From assembly GCF_021869535.1 (NCBI RefSeq), contig NW_026262582.1, positions 59,780,851-59,844,850 on the forward strand: a stretch of 64,000 bases of DNA. The letters are read 5' to 3'. Shown in pieces: positions 59,783 to 64,000 of this stretch. Under the pieces are notes generated by a model. It was not told where the DNA came from, made no database searches, and saw only the letters and a list, made by a program, of their open reading frames with translations. Both the position numbers and the translations under genes were made by a program. Position 1 is the stretch's first letter, and every line of letters begins with the position of its first letter. The stretch comes from Mytilus californianus (lineage: Eukaryota > Mollusca > Bivalvia > Mytilida > Mytilidae).

Positions 59783-59846
59783 TTCTACTGACGAGGAAAG
59801 GTAACAACAGGCCACCGAAAGCTGAATTTTTAGTTCAGTCTAGGTG
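59783..59846 (+). ncRNA. Hammerhead ribozyme-like fold
   Basis: CTGACGA at 59788-59794 and GAAA at 59817-59820 match the core, with TC at 59839-59840 as cleavage site. Stem I is ttcta/taggt (3 Watson-Crick pairs plus a wobble). Stem II is weak: GG/CC (59795-59796 with 59815-59816), a small internal loop, then GG/CC (59800-59801 with 59812-59813). Stem III is CTGAA/TTCAG (59822-59826 with 59834-59838), a TTTTTAG loop and one bulged G at 59821. All invariant core bases are present; stem II and the bulge are atypical. Confidence 0.45.
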
Positions 59847-59930
59847 GCCAAGTAGTCTAGAGCGCTGGACACAGTGCAGGCGGTGTGGTCACGATATTCC
59901 AATAGCATGAATTCGAATCTCGGCGAGGGA
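59841..59930 (+). mobile_element. tRNA-like SINE head
   Basis: It begins at the predicted hammerhead cleavage point. GGTGGCCAAGTAGTCTAGAG resembles a tRNA (Leu/Ser-type) 5' end with A box, and GAATTCGAATCTC about 60 bp on resembles a B box (GGTTCGANTCC). The spacing fits an RNA polymerase III internal promoter. It is followed by an A-rich run (gagaaaaaaac). It is probably a tRNA-derived SINE rather than a working tRNA, since the acceptor stem does not close. Confidence 0.6.
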
Positions 59931-60091
59931 AGGAGAAAAAAACATTGCTTACGTAAATTTCCAGATTTAACATTGTTGTGCTGATATTTAGAGTAATTAT
60001 TAATACAGTTTGTGTTTTCAGCCGTGAATCACCTTCACTGGTGATCCAATGGATGGAACTGTCGTAGAGTTGTTATTTGTTTAGTAGTACT

Positions 60092-61241
60092 TATATATAT
60101 ATATATATCAAAATTCAAGAGTCAATTCTAGATTGAGGTAAATTTATTTGCCTTCCAAATACCGTTTCGATCTCTAACATCACTGAAGAGACATTTATTG
60201 TCAAAATCCAGATATATTGTACTAATTGTTACACCTCATGTTTGCGATATACCATCTTTTCCGCAAGTTTATTGTTTTCTGTTTGGTATTAAATTAATAA
60301 TTAAGATCCATTTTGTTACATCTGGTAATCCGTTTATTTGGCAATCGCCATGGCAGTCAACAGTGTACAAGAACATCCGTTGTTCGACCGGCTAGTCAAA
60401 TGCGTTTTGTTAAAATATACTTTTTCACTTTTTTGGTCTTTTGGAAAATGTTGTTTGTGCTGTATTTCGACCCCTCTATCAAGAAATTTATTTTGCATGC
60501 ACACGTATAAAAATTGCAGTTTTTATCCAACGCAATCATAGGTTTGAACGTTGTTTTCAATTTATACCTGTATATATTTTTTTCGTTTGGGCTTGTATTA
60601 TATTTTCTTTCGGGTTTATATGATCCGTTCATCCTATTTCGACTCTTTAAAATTCAGGAGTCTATCATAAATTGAGGTAAATTATATGGCCTTCCAAATA
60701 CCGTTTCGATCCCTAACATCACTGAAGAGACATTAATTGTCGAAATCCGAATATGGTGTACAAATGTTTGCAGCTCATGTTTGCGGTATAATATCTTCTC
60801 CGCAAGTTTATTGTTTTCTGTTTTGTATTAAATTAAATATAAGATCCATGTTACATCTGGTGATCAATTTATTTGGTAATCGTCAATGGCAGTCAGCAGG
60901 GTTTAAGAACACCAGTTGTTCGACCTGTTATTCAAATGCGTTTTGTTAAAATATACTTTCACTTTTTTGGTCTTTTGGAAAATGTTGTTTGTGCTGTATT
61001 TAGACCCCCTCTACCAAAAAATTTGTTTCACATGCACACGTATAAAAATTGCGGTTTTTATCCAACGCAATCATAGGTCTTTTGGAAAATGTTGTTTGTG
61101 CTGTATTTAGACCCCCTCTACCAAGAAATTTGTTTCACATGCACACGTATAAAAATTGCGGTTTTTATCCAACGCAATCATAGGTTTGAACGTTGTTTTC
61201 AATTTAGACTCGTATATATATATATATATATATATATATTT
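60092..61241 (+). repeat. Tandem array of Penelope family A 5' repeats between TA runs
   Basis: (TA)n runs at about 60092-60108 and 61213-61241 enclose two units of about 540 bp (aaaattcaagagtc at 60109, aaaattcaggagtc at 60648). Both are homologous to 33931-34440. A further 106-bp part (ggtcttttggaaaatgttgt to caacgcaatcata) is duplicated in tandem at 60970-61075 and 61077-61183. No reverse transcriptase follows, so this is a solo pseudo-LTR array. Confidence 0.8.
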
Positions 61242-61784
61242 AAATAGGATTAGAAAAATTACATCGATCTGAGAATAAAAAGGGACATATGATTAGTAGG
61301 ACCAATAATATATGATGTTTAAGAGTTTAATAACACCACTTACATGTACTTGATTGTCATTCAAAAGGCCACGGAAACAGCACTTGAACTAATACACGAT
61401 GTAAAAGTTGTTTGCACTCATTAGTAATGTTAACTTATTGCAATTGAACGCGTTTGATTTCAAGTCACCAACATATTTTTAGTTTTTACAATAACTCTGA
61501 ATCTCATTAATATTTTGTATTGTGACCTTTTTTATTAGTATCTAGTAGTTATTATTAACACAGAAAGCAGGCTCCATATTTTGTCAAATTTAAATTCAAT
61601 GTGTGTATGCAGTATAGATTAACAACATATTCAACAAACAGCTAAATTATATTGATGAACCTAAATATCAAAAATATCTGGTTTTTTTCATTGTCGTTTC
61701 GAAAGTAACGCATCAAAAACGTGTTTGTCAAAAAAGGAAACAGAAAAAAAAACATGTGACTTGTATGATAACAATTCAAAATAC
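61242..61784. other. Non-coding DNA
   Basis: No feature is recognised. Confidence 0.4.
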
Positions 61785-62497
61785 CTTTAATTTTATCACA
61801 AAGGATGCTAGTTAGACAAGATGACGCCTCTGATATGTATTTAATGTTTATTGTTCTATGGACAACCATATTAGCCAAAATAAACGACCAGACCATCTAC
61901 AAACATACGTCTCCACTAAATAAAAAACAAAGGTATACAGAAAGAAATGAAACGAACAACAAATGATCGAGATAACCAGACTTTGTGACAGAATTTAGTG
62001 GGACTTTATCAGTGTTTTTGCTTTTGTTTGTTTGTTATTTGAAGCACATTGATGACGGAATGATACACTTCTCATGAAACACCTGTGTCAAAGATCACTG
62101 GTTTAACCATTTGTTATATCTTTTCTTTCGGTTAAAACTAACTATATACGTTAAAACGATCTAGATCATGTGGTATAAAAAAGAAGATGTGGTTGCCTAT
62201 AATTGCTAACATCTACTTTATTTGAACTTTTGTGGATAGTTGTCTCATTGGAAATCATACCACATCTCCTTATTTTTATATATTTTGTTATTTTTTTTTT
62301 TTTTTTGCTATCCTTTCTTTCTGTATACCTGTGTGTTTTTATTTAGTGGAGACGTATGTTTGTAGATGGTCTGGTCGTTTATTTTGTCTGATATTGTTGT
62401 CCGTTATATACATTTATTGCATGAACAATACACTTAAAATATATATCAGAGGAGTCATCCTGTCACTTTAGCATCCTTTGTGACAATGTTAAAGGTA
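61785..62497. repeat. Long imperfect inverted duplication
   Basis: The left arm at about 61785-61948 contains atgacgcctctgatatgtat, gaccagaccatctacaaac and atacgtctccactaaataaa. The right arm at about 62308-62497 has the same blocks reversed: tttatttagtggagacgtat, gtttgtagatggtctggtc and atatatcagaggagtcat. The arms are about 165-190 bp with indels, and the spacer is about 360 bp. The spacer includes a retroelement tail end (62190-62290) and a T run. Confidence 0.75.
62190..62290 (+). repeat. Retroelement tail end
   Basis: 'ggttgcctataattgctaac', 'gatagttgtctcattggaaat' and 'cataccacatctccttattttt'. The same text recurs at 62500-62605 (ttgcctataattgcttacat..), giving two tail ends about 310 bp apart in the same orientation. 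Confidence 0.65.
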
Positions 62498-62499
62498 TA

Positions 62500-62605
62500 T
62501 ACGGTTGCCTATAATTGCTTACATGCACTTTATTTGAACTTGGTAGATAGTTGTCTCATTCGCAGTCATACCACATCTCCTTATTTTTATATGTTTTGAT
62601 ATTAT
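62500..62605 (+). repeat. Retroelement tail end, second copy
   Basis: Sister of the copy at 62190-62290, with few differences (cttggtagatagttgtctca, ttcgcagtcataccacatct). Confidence 0.65.
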
Positions 62606-62734
62606 TTTTTTTGGCTATCATGACAAGCTAACAATACATGCTGTATTCTTTCTTTATGACACATATGAAAAAAAATGAGATTTCAGATAATTACAAATAT
62701 CTAGTTTTTATCAAATTATTAACTGACATCAAAT

Positions 62735-64000
62735 AATACCACGACAATGTCCTGATTTAAAACTGGATAACAAAAAATATAAGTATGATTGCCAATTAGA
62801 CTACTCTCCACAAGAGACCAAATGACATAGAAGTTATCAGCTATAGGTCACCGTACGGCAAAATCCATACCGCATAGTCAGCTTTAAAAGGCCCCGAAAT
62901 GACAAATTTAAAACAATTTAACCGAGAAAACAGACGTAATTTATTCACAAAATAATGAACGAAAAACAGATATGATATACAGCAACAAACGACATACACT
63001 TAATTACATGCTCTTGGCTCAAACAGATCGTGGCGGGGTTAAACTTGTTCGAAAGCGCCAACCATCCCTTTGACCTGGGCAAGTGGTGTAACAGTACAAC
63101 ATAAGAACAAATTATAAAAATCAGTTGAAAAGGGCTTAACTCATCAGATCAATACAAAGCAGAAAAACATTTAACAAAAACACAGACCGGACGTGGCGGG
63201 GTATTTATATACATCCCGAAAACAACAAAAACACAAAGTACATATCTCAGAGGACTCGCAGTTACTGACAGCTAGTTCAAACTCGGTAAACAACATCTCC
63301 GTAAAAAATATGATGTGCTCTCTCGTTTGAAATAAGTTTTCTACAGGTACAACCAAACTTCCAAACCAAATCTTTGTATCTATGGAAGAATTTAGTAGAA
63401 GTTTTAAGTAATTTGTGGTAACTAAATCCCTGAATTAATAATTTACTAGTCATACATAGATTGCGTTCATTGAAATCCAAAATGTCACAACAGACACGGG
63501 CATGGTGAATGGTAAGAATATCTAGCATATTAACTTCTCTCATTAAAATTTAAATGAGTTGCTGCACATATGATTGCAATCAGATTTACCAAACGACCAT
63601 TGAATTCAATAGGAAAACTTTCATTTGATAAGATTCTGTGAAAATGTAGGGTAAAGAGTTGAAAAGTCAAAACAGTCAACAGAATCAAAAGGACCACCAA
63701 ACGCACGTAATTTATCTTGAACAACCAAAGACTTTTTTACACTCCAAAAATAGTTAATTCCATTATTTTCATATGTTTTATTACAAACATCAATGATAAG
63801 TTCTTTGATAGTAGTTAAGGAAGTAGCACTGGAAGATTATCTGTAAAACACTTACACGAGGCAGAGATGGAACGATATTGTACTGTTTTGTTTTTTGTTT
63901 TGTGTAGTCTAGGTAACCGATACAGTAAGGACCTTCAAATGTTCAGAAGAGGCCTTAAGCTATGACTTGGTTATGATATTACAGTTTACTATATGACTCT
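62735..64000 (-). pseudogene. Penelope family A copy, minus strand, internally deleted, runs off the window
   Basis: On the minus strand the tail lies at 62735-63200 (gagaccaaatgacatagaag, tcaccgtacggc). Before it is RARVCCDI-type C-terminal sequence: ILDFNERNLCMTSKLLIQGF, then KFFHRYKDLVWKFGCTCRKL (63543-63277). Upstream is the motif A region in shifted frame (63724-63530), and then fingers-region sequence to the window edge. About 550 bp that encode motifs B and C in the 35 kb copy are missing: HHARVCCD follows NMLDILT directly at about 63515. It is therefore an internally deleted, non-functional copy. Confidence 0.75.

Larger units (their letters stand above)
59527..60088 (+). repeat. Direct repeat pair, about 415 bp period
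   Basis: The block 'ttgcttccgcaaatttgcag' to 'gtcgtagagttgtcacttgtttag' (about 59517-59656) returns at about 59944-60082 with few changes: ttgcttacgtaaatttccag, gtgctgatatttaga, ttcagccgtgaatcaccttc, actggtgatccaatggatgg. One full period (with hammerhead-like and tRNA-like parts) and a partial second copy are present, the arrangement expected of a dimeric or tandem small retroelement. Confidence 0.7.

Noticed and set aside
59841-59930. Functional tRNA gene
   Set aside because: A and B boxes are recognisable, but the acceptor stem does not pair, the B box is mutated (GAATTCGAATCTC), and the segment lies inside a repeated element.
1-64000. CRISPR arrays, bacterial operons, ribosome binding sites
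   Set aside because: The tandem repeats present (41905, 42103, 43385, 51717) have no unique regular spacers, and the sequence is that of a eukaryote with introns and retrotransposons.

Overview
The window is nuclear DNA of an invertebrate animal, AT-rich, with split genes, GT-AG introns and a very dense load of transposable elements. Several interspersed repeats (the tail ending in 'cataccacatct', Penelope-like reverse transcriptases with the signature GIPMGTNCAPL, the 'GCGTCA..GATGAG..GACGAAACGCG' repeat) are the kind I associate with bivalve molluscs, especially mussels (Mytilidae). That assignment is inference from memory of repeat families; no species call is made.

Host genes are sparse and are seen only as scattered exons, all on the + strand. 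A first gene tail lies at 10.9-14.3 kb: two EGF-like exons and a last exon with one membrane span and a short cytoplasmic tail. The first of these EGF exons has an in-frame stop. A second, parallel gene tail lies at 49.8-54.3 kb: an EGF-like exon and a last exon with one membrane span. A thrombospondin type 1 exon sits at 25.3 kb, with a decayed duplicate 1.6 kb further on. Together they look like a locus of small single-pass EGF/TSP1 surface proteins, duplicated and partly decayed, whose introns have filled with mobile DNA. No complete gene, and no first exon or promoter, can be assigned with confidence.

Mobile DNA dominates. (1) Two broken non-LTR retrotransposons of L1/Tx1 type: one on the minus strand (29.8-33.6 kb), and one on the plus strand (39.6-49.3 kb) cut by a 5.24 kb foldback DNA transposon and by two retroelement tails. 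(2) Penelope-like elements of at least three kinds: family A (nearly complete at 33.9-37.2 kb, others at 27.3-28.7 and 62.7-64.0 kb), family B (20.0-20.9 and 27.9-28.6 kb), and a Poseidon/Penelope-type copy (57.3-59.5 kb). An array of family A 5' repeats lies at 60.1-61.2 kb. (3) Short DNA elements with terminal inverted repeats at 1.8-2.5, 15.6-15.8, 43.2-44.4, 51.7-53.0 and 56.4-56.9 kb; two have perfect 9-bp target duplications. (4) Hammerhead-ribozyme-like folds at 7.98 kb and 59.8 kb, the latter directly ahead of a tRNA-like SINE promoter.

The remaining sequence is AT-rich non-coding DNA in which I see no gene. The items most worth following are the UGA codon at the CxC motif of the family A element, the hammerhead/tRNA-like unit at 59.8 kb, and the foldback transposon that carries splice-site-bounded segments inside a retrotransposon.
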